A stretch of 64,000 bases of DNA from Alteromonas naphthalenivorans. Lineage in GTDB: Bacteria; Pseudomonadota; Gammaproteobacteria; Enterobacterales; Alteromonadaceae. Below the pieces are notes generated by a model. That model saw nothing but the letters and a program-made list of their open reading frames with translations, had not been told where the DNA came from and searched no databases. Location: the NCBI RefSeq assembly GCF_000213655.1, contig NC_015554.1:4774001-4838000 (forward strand), read 5' to 3'. This document shows positions 7,906 through 18,988 of this stretch, one piece after another (position 1 is the first letter of the stretch; every line of letters starts with the position of its first letter). The position numbers were made by a program, and so were the translations under genes.

Positions 7906-9003
7906 ATGACAACCGTAACCAGTACGCAGATATGGGTGAAACAAGACAAAATAGACTCCACCCAAGTAGTAGACAAAACCATGTCTACCAATGACTTAGC
8001 TGAAGATGAGGTTTTGCTTAAAACTGACAGTTTTGGTTTTTCAGCCAATAATATTACTTATGCCGCGCTGGGCTTTACCATGGGCTACTGGGGGTTTTTC
8101 CCCGCTGATGAAGGTTACGGCATTGTACCTGTATGGGGATTTGCCACTGTGGTGGCATCAAACCACGCTGACATTAAAGCAGGTGAAAAAGTGTTTGGTT
8201 ACCTGCCTATGGCAAGCCACTGGGTAATCAAAGCCGGAAAGGTCGCCCCCCATGGTTTTTCTGATATTCACGAAAATCGTAAAAGTATTAGCCCGGTGTA
8301 CGACCAATATCTGCGCTGCGCCGTTGACCCTGGATATGATGAAAGCCGTGAAGCTTGGCAGCTAAATTTCCGTCCGTTATATATGACCTCGTTTGTGCTG
8401 GATGATTTTGTTGATGAATTTAGCAAAGGTGAGTCATTATTGCTCTCTAGTGCATCTAGCAAAACTGCATTGGGCACCGCTCAACTGCTTAAAGATCAAA
8501 AAGTTCACAGACATGCTAATTATCAAGTCATTGGGTTAACCTCTGCGTCAAATGTAGACATGGTAAAAGCGTCAGGTTGCTACGACCACGTATTTAGCTA
8601 CGACGATGTAGAAACACTGTCTAAAGATCAGCAATACTGGTTGCTCGATTTTGCTGCTAACGGTGCTTTGATCACATCACTTGGCGACGCCCTTGGTGAT
8701 AAACTTTCCAAAGTAACCCTTATTGGTGCCACCGATTGGAAAGCCGAGCAAAAACCCAATAAGAAAGCCTTAGATGCTGAAATATTTTTTGCGCCTGCAC
8801 GAGTTAAGCAACGTCAGCAGGAATGGGGGCACGAGGCATTTTTAGCAAAATACGCAAAGGCCTGGAAGGGGTTTGCAGGAAAAGTTCAAGATACCTTTTT
8901 TGAGCAAGAACACACAGGCTCTCAGCAAATTGTTGCCTTATATTCCGACACCTTAAACGGCACCGCCGACACCAAAGCACTTAATGTCGTTCGCTTTGAG
9001 TAG
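7906..9003 (+). CDS. DUF2855 family protein
   Basis: A 365-residue protein of the DUF2855 family, distantly related to medium-chain dehydrogenase/reductase enzymes; no reaction is known. Family marks are SFGFSANNITYAALG near residue 40, the YWGFFPADEGYGIVPVWGFA segment near 75, and KVFGYLPMASHWV near 110, followed by a Rossmann-like half (SSASSKTALGTAQLL near 190). The ATG at 7906 is preferred over 7891 because AAAGGTG lies just upstream of it. It stands alone and is the first intact gene after the IS-rich region. Confidence 0.85.
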   Translation: MTTVTSTQIWVKQDKIDSTQVVDKTMSTNDLAEDEVLLKTDSFGFSANNITYAALGFTMGYWGFFPADEGYGIVPVWGFATVVASNHADIKAGEKVFGYLPMASHWVIKAGKVAPHGFSDIHENRKSISPVYDQYLRCAVDPGYDESREAWQLNFRPLYMTSFVLDDFVDEFSKGESLLLSSASSKTALGTAQLLKDQKVHRHANYQVIGLTSASNVDMVKASGCYDHVFSYDDVETLSKDQQYWLLDFAANGALITSLGDALGDKLSKVTLIGATDWKAEQKPNKKALDAEIFFAPARVKQRQQEWGHEAFLAKYAKAWKGFAGKVQDTFFEQEHTGSQQIVALYSDTLNGTADTKALNVVRFE

Positions 9004-9026
9004 TTGCTAACAGACACTATTTGTAA

Positions 9027-9068
9027 CAAAGAGGGGAAGGCTTTCATGCATTCCTCTCTTTTGTATTT
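9027..9068 (+). terminator. Probable terminator after the DUF2855 gene
   Basis: CAAAGAGGGGAA (9027-9038) pairs imperfectly with TTCCTCTCTTTTG (9051-9063) across a 12-base loop, and the descending arm is itself T-rich. The bulge makes it weaker than the other terminators in the window. Confidence 0.5.
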
Positions 9069-9114
9069 GGTGACGAGTCGTTATAGTGAAGAAAACTACT
9101 ATTAAAGGCATGTC

Positions 9115-9837
9115 ATGGGTCAGGAAACGTCTAAAATTCTCGTTGTCGATGACGATATGCGCCTTCGTAGCTTACTTGAACGCTATTTAGTGGAGCAAGG
9201 CTACCAGGTGCGAAGCGCTGGAAATGCAGAGCAAATGGACCGATTGCTTGAACGCGAGAACTTTCACCTTATGGTGTTAGATTTAATGCTTCCTGGCGAA
9301 GATGGCTTGTCTATTTGTCGTCGATTACGACAGATGGGCAACGAACTTCCTATCATCATGCTTACCGCAAAAGGCGATGAAGTAGACAGAATCATTGGCC
9401 TTGAGATGGGTGCCGATGACTACTTACCTAAGCCATTCAACCCCCGAGAGTTACTTGCACGTGCGAAGGCGGTATTACGTCGTCGCAATAGTGAAGCCCC
9501 AGGCGCGCCTTCTAAAGACGTTCAAGTTATCGAATTTGGCGAATACAAACTGAATTTGGCTACCCGAGAAATGACTGCGGGTACTACCCCTCTTACCCTC
9601 ACAAGCGGCGAGTTTGCGGTATTGAAGTCTTTAGTTACCCACCCTAGAGAGCCATTATCACGAGATAAGCTTATGAATCTTGCTCGCGGGCGAGACTACA
9701 GCGCGCTTGAGCGTAGTATTGATGTTCAGGTATCTCGACTGCGTAGAATGCTAGAGAAAGACCCCGCTAACCCAAGGTATATTCAGACCGTTTGGGGTTT
9801 AGGCTATGTATTCGTGCCCGATGGTGAGCAGGCATAA
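9115..9837 (+). CDS. ompR: Osmolarity response regulator OmpR
   Basis: A 240-residue cytoplasmic response regulator of the OmpR/PhoB class. The receiver domain (~7-120) shows the acidic pocket VVDDD at 11-14, the phospho-acceptor Asp56 in VLDLMLPGEDG, and the LPKPF lysine. The winged-helix DNA-binding domain (~135-235) has LTSGEFAVLKSL and the recognition segment RSIDVQVSRLRRMLEKDP. It would be phosphorylated by EnvZ, encoded 44 bases downstream, and control porin and envelope genes. AAAGG precedes the ATG at 9115. The ompR-envZ-pckA neighbourhood is also found in enterobacteria. Confidence 0.96.
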   Translation: MGQETSKILVVDDDMRLRSLLERYLVEQGYQVRSAGNAEQMDRLLERENFHLMVLDLMLPGEDGLSICRRLRQMGNELPIIMLTAKGDEVDRIIGLEMGADDYLPKPFNPRELLARAKAVLRRRNSEAPGAPSKDVQVIEFGEYKLNLATREMTAGTTPLTLTSGEFAVLKSLVTHPREPLSRDKLMNLARGRDYSALERSIDVQVSRLRRMLEKDPANPRYIQTVWGLGYVFVPDGEQA

Positions 9838-9881
9838 ATAACCATGGGAAAAATGGGTTGTTTAGATAGGCTGGTGAAGTA

Positions 9882-11198
9882 GTGCGTCTGGTTCCTCAAA
9901 GTGCATTTGGCCAAACCGTAATGCTGATTGGCGTACTTTTGCTTATTAACCAAGTCGTTTCTTACCTGTCTGTTACTTATTATTTTATTCAACCTAGTTA
10001 CCAGCAAATCAACAGCCTACTTGCCACGCAAGTGAAATCGGTATTAGCAGAAGACTTGCTAGTCAGCAATAACGACAGCAGAGCCCGCTATTACGACAAA
10101 ACCGACATTCAAATACTCGATGCCAGCAAAGCGAGAACCAAAGGTTTAGAAAGCGCGGTTTATTATGGGTTTATGTCATCGCAAGTAAGCAAACAAATTG
10201 AGCAACTTGCCGATGTTCGAATTAGTACGGTTTCGCAAAAAACCGACGCCAGCGCACCTTATACGGTCTGGATCTCGTTGTCTCGCTACCCCGACACCTG
10301 GATTGCTATTCCCATAACCGGCTTAAACGAAGCGAATATTTCACCGTTAACCATGTATTTGATGGTGATTGGGATTCTCAGCGTAGCAGGTGGGTGGCTA
10401 TTTGTGCGGCGTATGACCATGCCACTGTCTTCTTTGCAAAAAGCCGCATTAGCGGTAGGTAAAGGTGAACACCCCGCGCCACTTAAAGAGCAAGGCAGCA
10501 CGGAAATGATTCAAGTTACCCGCGCCTTCAACCGCATGAATCAAGGCATCAAGCAGCTAGAACATGATCGGACTTTGATGACGGCAGGTATATCTCACGA
10601 TTTACGCACTCCGCTGACACGCATTCGTCTTGCGTCTGAAATGCTGCCTGAATCTCAAAACTGGATAAAAGATGGCATTGTTAACGATATTGAAGATATG
10701 AATGCGATTATCGATCAATTTATCGACTACGCCCGCTACGACACAGAAGAAATAAAAGAAAATACCGACCTAAACAGTCTTATTATCGAATTAGCGCAAG
10801 CGCGGCATATTGAAGAGAAGCATCATATCGCGTTGAAGCTTAATGATATTCCCTTACTTGATTTACGCCGCGTGGCCATGAAGCGGGTTATCGATAATAT
10901 TATCGAGAACGCCTTTCGCTACGGCTCCGACAATATCGTGATCTCCACATTTTATAACCGTAATGAAAAACGGGTTTACTGTAAAATACGCGACTTTGGC
11001 CCTGGTATTCCCGCGGCAGAATTAGAGCATGTGTTTATGCCCTTTGCGCAAGGTGACAAAGCCCGAAGTACATCGGGCTCTGGCTTAGGTTTATCAATTA
11101 TAAGACGTATTGTGGAAGCGCATGATGGTGGTGTGGAGCTACGCAATCACCCGCAGCAAGGTTTAATAGCAGAGTTCTATTTACCCCTTCATGAGTAA
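9882..11198 (+). CDS. envZ: Osmosensor histidine kinase EnvZ
   Basis: A 438-residue inner-membrane sensor kinase. One transmembrane helix lies at ~10-35 and a second at ~155-178, flanking a periplasmic domain. A HAMP domain ([20 protein letters not shown]) follows. The H-box is [11 protein letters not shown] near 240, then come the N-box [13 protein letters not shown], the G1 box DFGPGIP and the G2 box GSGLGLSII. It should phosphorylate and dephosphorylate OmpR. The start is GTG at 9882 with GGTGAAG just before it; the frame is closed upstream by a TAG. The end overlaps the convergent MFS gene by ten bases. Confidence 0.95.
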   Translation: MRLVPQSAFGQTVMLIGVLLLINQVVSYLSVTYYFIQPSYQQINSLLATQVKSVLAEDLLVSNNDSRARYYDKTDIQILDASKARTKGLESAVYYGFMSSQVSKQIEQLADVRISTVSQKTDASAPYTVWISLSRYPDTWIAIPITGLNEANISPLTMYLMVIGILSVAGGWLFVRRMTMPLSSLQKAALAVGKGEHPAPLKEQGSTEMIQVTRAFNRMNQGIKQLEHDRTLMTAGISHDLRTPLTRIRLASEMLPESQNWIKDGIVNDIEDMNAIIDQFIDYARYDTEEIKENTDLNSLIIELAQARHIEEKHHIALKLNDIPLLDLRRVAMKRVIDNIIENAFRYGSDNIVISTFYNRNEKRVYCKIRDFGPGIPAAELEHVFMPFAQGDKARSTSGSGLGLSIIRRIVEAHDGGVELRNHPQQGLIAEFYLPLHE

Positions 11199-12364
11199 CC
11201 GTGCTGTTTTACCATTCGGCTATACGCCCACGCAGCAACCCACAACATACATCCACCCATAGGTATTACCCAAAACGCAGTAGTAAGGGGGACATAGTTT
11301 GCCCATAACCCGGTAGAAAAAGAGGCCACTTGCACGCCGGTAGAGTTGCCAATAATACAAATGCCAGATAATACTGGGCCATTGTCACTATCAATATTCA
11401 TGGCTGCTGACAACATAAGTGGAAATAACCCACCTAAGCCAAGCCCTAACAGTAAGTTACCTGCGCCCATACTGTACAGGTCAGTGGTAAGTTTAATGGC
11501 AAATACGCCGCACAACGACGCTGTAGCCAATATGACAATGAGCCGATGCACCGACATAAATCGCAGTAAGAAAGGAAAAACCAACCGACTTATAACCATA
11601 CCTGCAGTAAAACACGCAAGTAGGTTTCGAGATTGTTCACCGGTAAACCCAATGCCGTTTTGCGCATAACTTACAAACCAATTTGCGTTACCAAACTCTA
11701 CCGCGCCATAGCCAAAACTAAGCAGCGCCATAAATATAAAGATAGGTTGTTTAATTACCGCACCAAAATTGAGGGTTTTACGCTGCGCTTTTGGTTGGCC
11801 TCGGAGCAATTTGGCTTGAGAGTGCGCTGCCATAAAGGTATACGCCGACAGGGCTAGCGTAAATAGTGCAAGCACTTGAATTGGTCTACGCCAGTTTTCT
11901 TCTTGAAGATAAAGCAAGGTAACAAAAAACGAAGCAGCAAATGTGCCTAGGCTGAACATAAAGTCCATCAGCCCCATCATGGTAAAGCGCTTTTCTTCGT
12001 ACAAGCGGGCAATTAAGGTGTGCCCAATAGTAAAAATTGAGGAACTCACTATGCCTATAACGACGGCCACCACTAATACCCATTGCCACCCGTGTAATGA
12101 CGATATAAGCAACAATAAAACAGCGTTTATACCCAATAGCGATGCTAACAATGGCATGTAATCAAAGCGACTAACGTACTTACCGCCAACTACGGCTCCC
12201 ACCATCATACCCAAAGAGAAAAGCGAGAAGAACAAACCACTTACCAGCTCTGACATACGCAGGTCGGCAGCAATATCTGGCAGTAAAATACCCCATAATA
12301 TAAACAACATACCCAGTAAGAAAAAACCGGAAAATATAACAACAGTAATAGGACGACGGCTCAT
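11189..12364 (-). CDS. Major facilitator superfamily transporter
   Basis: A 391-residue inner-membrane carrier with about 12 hydrophobic helices. The first half has the MFS loop pattern around [15 protein letters not shown] basic central loop ([14 protein letters not shown]) near residue 200 divides two six-helix halves. The overall layout resembles the TsgA/FucP-like sugar and small-molecule carriers, but the substrate cannot be read from sequence. It is transcribed toward envZ, whose end it overlaps by ten bases, and is probably a single-gene unit. Confidence 0.85.
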   Translation of the reverse strand: MSRRPITVVIFSGFFLLGMLFILWGILLPDIAADLRMSELVSGLFFSLFSLGMMVGAVVGGKYVSRFDYMPLLASLLGINAVLLLLISSLHGWQWVLVVAVVIGIVSSSIFTIGHTLIARLYEEKRFTMMGLMDFMFSLGTFAASFFVTLLYLQEENWRRPIQVLALFTLALSAYTFMAAHSQAKLLRGQPKAQRKTLNFGAVIKQPIFIFMALLSFGYGAVEFGNANWFVSYAQNGIGFTGEQSRNLLACFTAGMVISRLVFPFLLRFMSVHRLIVILATASLCGVFAIKLTTDLYSMGAGNLLLGLGLGGLFPLMLSAAMNIDSDNGPVLSGICIIGNSTGVQVASFSTGLWANYVPLTTAFWVIPMGGCMLWVAAWAYSRMVKQHGYS

Positions 12365-12678
12365 CCATGCTCCTTTACAAACAGGGTTCTAAACGAAATA
12401 GTGCAATATATTGGTGTAGCAGGGCATGATTTGTAGTTAAGAGACTTACTACAACGTTTTTTGATTTTTTGTTTGGAGCGTATTTTAACGTGAGAACGTT
12501 ATCGACTACCAAGGACGCTACAGTACGCCTTTAGTATAACTCGCGCAAGATAGGAAACGAAAAAAGCCCGCGGCTAAGCGCGGGCAAAACATCAATCACG
12601 TTGAGTGTGATGAAGGTTGGGAAGGGAAGGGTTGCCTCCCCTAACATCTAACTGCGCCCTAAAAAAACGCAGCAAGAA
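12365..12678. other. Intergenic region between pckA and the MFS gene
   Basis: About 314 bp. It contains the pckA terminator at 12560-12585 and presumably the promoter of the minus-strand MFS gene near 12370-12480. I see no gene, and no operator stands out. Confidence 0.5.
12560..12585 (-). terminator. Rho-independent terminator of pckA
   Basis: On the minus strand GCCCGCG pairs with CGCGGGC around a six-base loop (12566-12585) and is followed by six T (12560-12565). It lies about 95 bases after the pckA stop. Confidence 0.88.
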
Positions 12679-14241
12679 TTAGTTGCCAGGACCTGCCTTT
12701 ACAATGGCGTCGCTAACATCGTATTTCTCAAAATTTTGCTTAAAGCTATTGACTAGATTCTGCGCATATTCTTCGTATTTTTCTGCATCATTCCAGGTTT
12801 GCTTAGGCACTAATAAATTATCGTTAACGCCTGATACTGCAACAGGCACATCAAGGTTTAAGCCTTCAATATGTTGGGTTTCAACATCGGCTAAATCACC
12901 CGATACAATGGCATCGATAATAGCGCGAGTAGTAGGAATGTCGAAACGCTGACCTGTACCATAAGGCCCGCCAGTCCAACCGGTATTCACCAAGTACACT
13001 TTGGCATTAAACGCTTTTACACGCTTAATCAGTAATTCGGCATACACGCCTGCTGGGCGTGGGAAGAAGGGTGCGCCAAAACAGGTAGAAAATGTTGATT
13101 CAATATCTGAGGTTGAACCAATTTCTGTCGAGCCCACTTTCGCGGTGTAGCCACTTAAGAAATGATAGGCTGCCGCTTCTTCACTTAGTACTGATACAGG
13201 CGGTAACACACCACTTACATCACAGGTTAAAAATACGACAGAGCGAGGCTCGCCGCCACGGTTTGCTTCAACCCGCTTTTCAATGTGGCTTAACGGATAA
13301 GCCGCCCGTGAATTTTGGGTTAGCGACGTATCTTTGTAATCTGGGGTGCGAGTATCGTCTAACACAACGTTTTCTAAAATAGTGCCAAACTTGATGGCGT
13401 CCCAAATAACCGGTTCGTTCTTTTGCGAAAGGTCGATACATTTTGCATAGCAGCCGCCCTCAATATTAAACACGCTGCCTTCGCCCCAACCGTGTTCATC
13501 ATCGCCAATTAAAAAGCGTTTAGGATCGGCAGATAACGTGGTTTTACCTGTACCCGATAAACCAAAGAACAAAGTTACATCGCCTTGCTCGCCTACGTTG
13601 GCGGAGCAATGCATGGGTAATATGTCTTTCGCAGGAAGTAAGAAATTCTGAACCGAGAACATGGCTTTTTTCATTTCACCGGCGTATCTCATGCCGGCAA
13701 TAAGCACACGTTTTTTAGCAAAATTAATGACTACCACGCCATCACTGTTGGTGCCGTCACGCTCTGGGTCACACACAAACCCAGGAACATTTAATACTTG
13801 CCACGGGCTTTCGTTATTGACGTTCCATTTGTCTGGCACGATAAAAAGATTACGCGCAAAAACGTGCTGCCACGCAGTTTGCGTTCTTACTTCTAAAGGA
13901 AGTGCATGCGCAGGATCTGAGCCCACTTGAAGGTGAGATAGAAAATGCTCTTGAGTAGTTAGGTAGGCCTCTACTTTGTTCCATAAGGCATCGAATTTAG
14001 TAGCATCAAATGGCTTATTAACCTTGCCCCAATCGATTTCATTCTCAGTGGAAGGCTCTTTTACGATAAACCTATCATTTGGTGAGCGACCCGTTCTTTC
14101 ACCGGTTTCAACGACCAAAGCCCCGTTAGTGTCTAACACACCCTCGCCCCGCTTAATTGCGCGTTCGATTAATTCGGCGCTAGGCAAATCAACCAATGGA
14201 GAGATTTTTAAATCCGTTTTTAAAGACGCTGCTACACTCAT
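12679..14241 (-). CDS. pckA: Phosphoenolpyruvate carboxykinase (ATP)
   Basis: A 520-residue cytoplasmic enzyme that converts oxaloacetate and ATP to phosphoenolpyruvate, CO2 and ADP, the first committed step of gluconeogenesis. The ATP-type signature is clear: [11 protein letters not shown] near 45, the P-loop [14 protein letters not shown] near 230, the metal-binding GDDEHGW near 250, and [15 protein letters not shown] near 410. Length and motifs are normal for the ATP-dependent form, not the GTP form. It has its own terminator. It sits next to hslO-hslR as in many gammaproteobacteria. Confidence 0.97.
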   Translation of the reverse strand: MSVAASLKTDLKISPLVDLPSAELIERAIKRGEGVLDTNGALVVETGERTGRSPNDRFIVKEPSTENEIDWGKVNKPFDATKFDALWNKVEAYLTTQEHFLSHLQVGSDPAHALPLEVRTQTAWQHVFARNLFIVPDKWNVNNESPWQVLNVPGFVCDPERDGTNSDGVVVINFAKKRVLIAGMRYAGEMKKAMFSVQNFLLPAKDILPMHCSANVGEQGDVTLFFGLSGTGKTTLSADPKRFLIGDDEHGWGEGSVFNIEGGCYAKCIDLSQKNEPVIWDAIKFGTILENVVLDDTRTPDYKDTSLTQNSRAAYPLSHIEKRVEANRGGEPRSVVFLTCDVSGVLPPVSVLSEEAAAYHFLSGYTAKVGSTEIGSTSDIESTFSTCFGAPFFPRPAGVYAELLIKRVKAFNAKVYLVNTGWTGGPYGTGQRFDIPTTRAIIDAIVSGDLADVETQHIEGLNLDVPVAVSGVNDNLLVPKQTWNDAEKYEEYAQNLVNSFKQNFEKYDVSDAIVKAGPGN

Positions 14242-14527
14242 AACCGTAACCCTTAATGTAATCTTTCAATAGCACTTTCAAAAAGTATCATTTAATTGAG
14301 TCTAAAGTAAATAAAGGCATAGCGTTATTTCTATAAAGAATACTGATTATTAATCTGGATCAACTTTCGAAAAAAACGTAATAAAATTACATTTTTTATT
14401 TTAAGGAGGGATACAAAACGGGATACGTGGTTTTTTATCAACTTCCCCTTACAACAAGTGCTGTAAAGGGAAATGAATTAAGAGGTTTTCTTATTTTAGG
14501 GGCGACTTAAGGGTAAGGAGTACCCCC

Positions 14528-15427
14528 TTATTGATTAGTATCAGGTGAGGGTGCATTACCACTGTGAATCGCCTCAATATCGATACTATCGAAACGATAT
14601 TCTGCATGGCAATACTGACAATTCATCTTAATGTCGCCATCTTCTTTTACTATGGATAAAAGCTCAGCTTTATCGATGTTACGAAGCGCTTCTGCACTGC
14701 GTTCCTTGGAACATGTACACGCAAAGCTAACCGCTTTCGCTGGGTACACTTCCACTTCTTCTTGGTGGTACAAACGATAAAGAATGTCTTCTACCGACAA
14801 CGAGAACATTTCTTTTTCCGTTAAGGTTTCGGTTAACGTAGCAATATGATCAAACCCTGTTGCTTGGGTTATGTCAGTCGCGCTAGCGTCTGTTGGCAAT
14901 ACTTGAAGCAGCATACCCGCCGCTCTGGCGTTGTTCTCATCTTGCAAGTCTGTCATTAGGTGCACGCGAGTGGCTAACTGTTCTGACTGGGCGAAGTATT
15001 CTTCTAAACACTCAGCTAATGTTGGTTTGTCTAGTGCCACAATACCTTGATAACGCTCGCCTTCATCAGGGGTAATGGTCATCACCAATACCGCTTCTGT
15101 AAGTAACTCATCAAACGCTTCTGGAAGCGTTTCAAGGCTTTCATCCCAGCGGGCAACACCACGAAACGTTTGTTCATGAGTGGCATTTATTACCGCGTAA
15201 CTCACTGGCCCTTTACTTTGAATTTGCAGGGCAATTTCGCCTTTAAACTTAAGGGTAGCCGTCAGTAAAGATGTGGCCGCTGCCAACTGCCCCAACAGTC
15301 GCTGAATTTGTACGGGGTATTCATAGCTATGAACAATGTGCTTTAAGCTTTCATCTAAGCGAACCAATTCGCCACGAACATTTGCTTGGGTAAATAAAAA
15401 TCGATGTAATTTGTCAAAATCACTCAT
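14528..15427 (-). CDS. hslO: Redox-regulated chaperone Hsp33
   Basis: A 299-residue cytoplasmic holdase activated by oxidation. The N-terminal domain (YEYPVQIQRLLGQLAAATSL, LKFKGEIALQIQSKGP) is followed by the C-terminal zinc redox switch with all four cysteines: CTCSKERS near 235 and CQYCHAEY near 267. Loss of zinc and disulphide formation would expose the client-binding surface. It lies 28 bp after hslR on the same strand, so the two heat-shock genes form an operon. Confidence 0.96.
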   Translation of the reverse strand: MSDFDKLHRFLFTQANVRGELVRLDESLKHIVHSYEYPVQIQRLLGQLAAATSLLTATLKFKGEIALQIQSKGPVSYAVINATHEQTFRGVARWDESLETLPEAFDELLTEAVLVMTITPDEGERYQGIVALDKPTLAECLEEYFAQSEQLATRVHLMTDLQDENNARAAGMLLQVLPTDASATDITQATGFDHIATLTETLTEKEMFSLSVEDILYRLYHQEEVEVYPAKAVSFACTCSKERSAEALRNIDKAELLSIVKEDGDIKMNCQYCHAEYRFDSIDIEAIHSGNAPSPDTNQ

Positions 15428-15455
15428 AAACTTGTCCTGTTAGGCAGCATACTTT

Positions 15456-15851
15456 TTACTGCTGCTTAAATTTAATAATTTGTCTGCGCTGTTTTTTATC
15501 TGGCCGATGTTCCGGCTTAGGACTATGAAAAGCGTTCAATTTTCGTGCAACTTGGTTTTCTTCACGTTTTGTTACACTTGTCTCAGTTTCTTCATATAAG
15601 TCTTGAGCAAGTGCTGCACTAAGTCGTTTATCACTGAGTCCTCGAACAATAACGTCACGGTTATCCCAACCTGAGGGAACTTTTATCACTGCACCAAGCT
15701 CTACATTCTTGCCGGGCTTAGTGCGCTGTCCGTTGTAGTGAACTTTTCCTGACTGAACCATGTCTCTGGCAATGGCGCGGGTTTTGAAAAACCTTGCTGC
15801 CCATAGCCACTTGTCTAGCCTCACATTTTGTGATGTATTGTTCGTTTCCAT
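15456..15851 (-). CDS. hslR: Ribosome-associated heat-shock protein Hsp15
   Basis: A 131-residue S4-domain RNA-binding protein that in Escherichia coli binds stalled free 50S subunits carrying nascent chains. The S4 domain covers ~10-70 (VRLDKWLWAARFFKTRAIAR, HYNGQRTKPGKNVELG) and a strongly basic tail ends the protein (RPDKKQRRQIIKFKQQ). It is the first gene of a two-gene unit with hslO. No obvious sigma-32 promoter was recognised in the 136 bp before it. Confidence 0.94.
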   Translation of the reverse strand: METNNTSQNVRLDKWLWAARFFKTRAIARDMVQSGKVHYNGQRTKPGKNVELGAVIKVPSGWDNRDVIVRGLSDKRLSAALAQDLYEETETSVTKREENQVARKLNAFHSPKPEHRPDKKQRRQIIKFKQQ

Positions 15852-15987
15852 AAGACCTTTGTAATAATTTCGTAACGGTGCGGCTTTAGTGTTGTGAGCC
15901 CCACCTCGACTAGGCTATGATGGGTCGGACAAAGCGCGGTTAACCAAATTTTCACTTTTATAATAAGCAGTACCATCAAGTGGCGAC

Positions 15988-16926
15988 ATGACATTCGATA
16001 AACTCAATCCACAGTCTCTGGTTGTTTTTGTAAACCAGAACCAAAAACAACTTCACACGTTAATTGTGGTGCTGCTGAGCCTATATTTAATAGCCTTTGC
16101 CGCCAAGCTAATATGGCGAATTATACCTGAACCTCAATTATCTGCGACTCCCGCAGTGAGTTTTGCGCCTATACCTTCTACGGCTTCAGGGCAAAGTGGG
16201 GTCAACATACGCAAAATACAACAATTAAATTTATTTGGTAATGCAGCAGCTGCGCCTGCAAAGGTAGAAGAAGCCCCTGTTACTGATGCGCCTGAAACGC
16301 GTCTTAACCTTACCCTTACCGGTGTGGTGGCAAGTTCGGATGAAGGTTCTAGCACTGCGGTTATCGAAAATCGCAATAGTCAAGCGGTGTATGGTCTGGG
16401 TGAAAAGATTGAAGGCACTAACGCCACCCTGAAGCAAGTTTTCCGAGACCGAGTTATTATTAAAAATGGGGTTAGAAACGAAACCTTGATGTTAGATGGC
16501 ATTGATTACGACGAAGCGAACAAACGTCGCCAACAACAAGCTAAACGTCGTCCACAGCCTGTTCCAGATGAGCGAGACGAGCCCGATTCAAGACAGTTAA
16601 GTGAAGAAGCCATTGAAGCAACCGCTTCACTGCGAGATCGCCCAGCAAGCTTTACCGACTTCATCTCTATTTCTCCAAAAACGGAAGAAGGACAGCTAAT
16701 CGGCTATCAAGTTAGCCCAGGTAAAGAACCCGCATTATTTAAGTCAGCAGGGCTTCAAGCCGGCGATGTTATTGCACAAATTAACGGATTGGATCTGACA
16801 GACATGCAGCAATCCCAAGAAGCACTATCTGAACTTCGCAATGCTCAGAATATTGAACTTACAATCATTCGTGATGGCAGTTTTACTACGCTCTATCTCG
16901 ATTTACCTGAGCCATCAGCAGAATAA
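15988..16926 (+). CDS. gspC: Type II secretion protein GspC
   Basis: A 312-residue inner-membrane component that links the inner-membrane platform to the secretin GspD. One transmembrane helix lies at ~20-42 (LIVVLLSLYLIAFAAKLIW). The periplasmic homology-region domain (~95-170) and a C-terminal PDZ domain (~230-308, with YQVSPG then LQAGDVIAQINGLDL) follow. It opens a 12-gene operon gspC-N with short gaps or overlaps throughout. The operon lacks gspO, so the prepilin peptidase must be encoded elsewhere. Confidence 0.96.
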   Translation: MTFDKLNPQSLVVFVNQNQKQLHTLIVVLLSLYLIAFAAKLIWRIIPEPQLSATPAVSFAPIPSTASGQSGVNIRKIQQLNLFGNAAAAPAKVEEAPVTDAPETRLNLTLTGVVASSDEGSSTAVIENRNSQAVYGLGEKIEGTNATLKQVFRDRVIIKNGVRNETLMLDGIDYDEANKRRQQQAKRRPQPVPDERDEPDSRQLSEEAIEATASLRDRPASFTDFISISPKTEEGQLIGYQVSPGKEPALFKSAGLQAGDVIAQINGLDLTDMQQSQEALSELRNAQNIELTIIRDGSFTTLYLDLPEPSAE

Positions 16927-16944
16927 GAATTAAAGGAAGACAGA

Positions 16945-18987
16945 ATGAAAAGGCGCACTAGCCAAAAATTGTTATCTCGCCTGAGCACAGCCCTGTGCAC
17001 GGCCCTTCTTTGTTTCTCGGTAACCGCCGCTGAATATATGCCTAATTTTAAAGACACTGATATTAGTGAGTTCATTAATATTGTGGGCAAAAACTTAGAG
17101 CGGACCATTATTGTCGACCCCAATGTTCGCGGTAAAATCAGTGTTCGAAGCTACGATATGCTGACTGAAGATCAGTATTATCAATTCTTTTTAAACGTGC
17201 TTCAGGTTTACGACTTTGCTGTGGTTGAAATGCCGAGCGGTATTTTAAAAGTAGTACGCTCTAAAGATGCTAAAACATCAAACATTCCTGTAGTAGAAGG
17301 TTCAGCGAAAGACGGTGATGAAATGATCACCCGCGTCGTGCCTGTTTATAACGTACCGGTAAGAGAATTAGCGCCTATTCTACGTCAACTTAACGACCAA
17401 GCTGGCGGTGGTAATGTAGTAAGCCACGACCCTTCAAACGTAATGATGATTACTGGCCGCGCGGCTGTGGTGAACCGCTTAGTTGAAATTATTGAGCGTG
17501 TTGACCGTGCAGGTGATGAAGAAGTTGAGATTGTGAAGCTACGTTTCGCCTCAGCCTCTGAAATGGTGCGTATTATCGACAGCATTAACAAATCACAAGG
17601 TAAAGCTAATACCGGTGCTAAGTCAGACCCTCGAGTGGTAGCCGACGACCGTACTAACTCTGTGATTGTAAGCGGCGACATTAAAGCCCGCCAACGTTTA
17701 ATTAATCTTATTGAGCGTATGGATCAGGAGTTAGAAACCAGCGGTAATACTCGCGTAATGTTTCTTAACTATGCCAAAGCCGACGATCTAGTAAAAGTAC
17801 TACAAGGGGTTTCTGCCAGTATTCAAGCAGAAGAGAAAAGTGGCAGCACCAACAGCCGTGGTTCATCTAACCGTGACGTCAGCATTGATGCCCATGAAGA
17901 TTCTAATGCGTTAGTAATCACTGCGGAACCTGACATGATGCGCTCACTAGAAGAAGTGGTCCGTCAGCTTGATATTCGCCGCGCACAGGTACAGGTTGAA
18001 GCCATTATTGTAGAAGTATTCGAAGGTGACGGCACTACCTTAGGTGTACAGTGGGTGTCTGAAAATGGCGGTGGTACTCAGTTTAGCAATGGTGTCATCC
18101 CAGTAGGATCGTTGGCGGTAGCGCTTAAAGAAGCGGAAGACGATACCGATACCGAAGCCTATGTAACTGATGAAGGTGCTGTTGTTAGAGTCACCACTAC
18201 CGATGAAGGTGATTATACTTCTCTTGCTAGCTTGTTAGGCAGCGCGAATGGCTTAATTGCGGGTATTATTGATAACGGCTGGGGCGCGGTTGTGCAAGCA
18301 GTTAGTACCGACACTAACTCTAACGTATTGGCCACACCGCACCTTACGACCATGGACAACGAAGAAGCTTATTTCATTGTAGGGCAAGAAGTACCGATTA
18401 TTACTGGTACTTCTACAGGCTCGAATAACTCGAACCCGTTCCAAACGGTCGATCGCCAAGAAGTAGGCATTAAGCTTAAAGTCACGCCTCAAATAAATGA
18501 AGGCGATGCAGTTCAGTTATTAATTGAACAAGAAGTATCTAGCGTCAGTGGTGCCACCTCGGTAGATATCTCTATTAATAAACGTGAAATTAAAACTACG
18601 GTTATTGTAGATGATGGCGGCACGATTGTATTAGGCGGCTTGATAGACGAAGACGTTCAAGAAAGCGTATCTAAAGTGCCTTTATTAGGCGATATTCCTA
18701 TTATTGGTAACTTGTTTAAGTCGACGTCTACCAGCAAACGTAAACGTAACCTAATGGTGTTTTTAAAGCCAACTATCGTTCGTGATGGCGCAACCATGAA
18801 CTCTATTAGCCATCGTAAGTACAACTACATTCGTGCCTTACAGCTTAAACGCCAGCAAGATGGTATTTCACTAATGCCAAACGCTGAAAGCCCTAGTATG
18901 CCTAATTGGGATGATGAACTTTCCTTGCCGCCTTCATTTGAAGAATACCTGACTGAGAAAGACAACCTTGATGAAGGTAACGAGTAA
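16945..18987 (+). CDS. gspD: Type II secretion outer-membrane secretin GspD
   Basis: A 680-residue protein that forms the outer-membrane channel through which folded exoproteins leave the cell. A signal peptide occupies ~1-29. The N0 domain ([18 protein letters not shown]) is followed by N1-N3 repeats ([51 protein letters not shown]). The secretin core carries [17 protein letters not shown] and the gate-to-rim signature [16 protein letters not shown] near 590. It lies 18 bp after gspC. Confidence 0.97.
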   Translation: MKRRTSQKLLSRLSTALCTALLCFSVTAAEYMPNFKDTDISEFINIVGKNLERTIIVDPNVRGKISVRSYDMLTEDQYYQFFLNVLQVYDFAVVEMPSGILKVVRSKDAKTSNIPVVEGSAKDGDEMITRVVPVYNVPVRELAPILRQLNDQAGGGNVVSHDPSNVMMITGRAAVVNRLVEIIERVDRAGDEEVEIVKLRFASASEMVRIIDSINKSQGKANTGAKSDPRVVADDRTNSVIVSGDIKARQRLINLIERMDQELETSGNTRVMFLNYAKADDLVKVLQGVSASIQAEEKSGSTNSRGSSNRDVSIDAHEDSNALVITAEPDMMRSLEEVVRQLDIRRAQVQVEAIIVEVFEGDGTTLGVQWVSENGGGTQFSNGVIPVGSLAVALKEAEDDTDTEAYVTDEGAVVRVTTTDEGDYTSLASLLGSANGLIAGIIDNGWGAVVQAVSTDTNSNVLATPHLTTMDNEEAYFIVGQEVPIITGTSTGSNNSNPFQTVDRQEVGIKLKVTPQINEGDAVQLLIEQEVSSVSGATSVDISINKREIKTTVIVDDGGTIVLGGLIDEDVQESVSKVPLLGDIPIIGNLFKSTSTSKRKRNLMVFLKPTIVRDGATMNSISHRKYNYIRALQLKRQQDGISLMPNAESPSMPNWDDELSLPPSFEEYLTEKDNLDEGNE

Positions 18988-18988
18988 T

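Noticed and set aside
18968..18988. GspE start at the in-frame TTG at 18968
   Set aside because: It would overlap gspD by 20 bases without a ribosome site. The ATG at 18989 is directly after the gspD stop and better placed.
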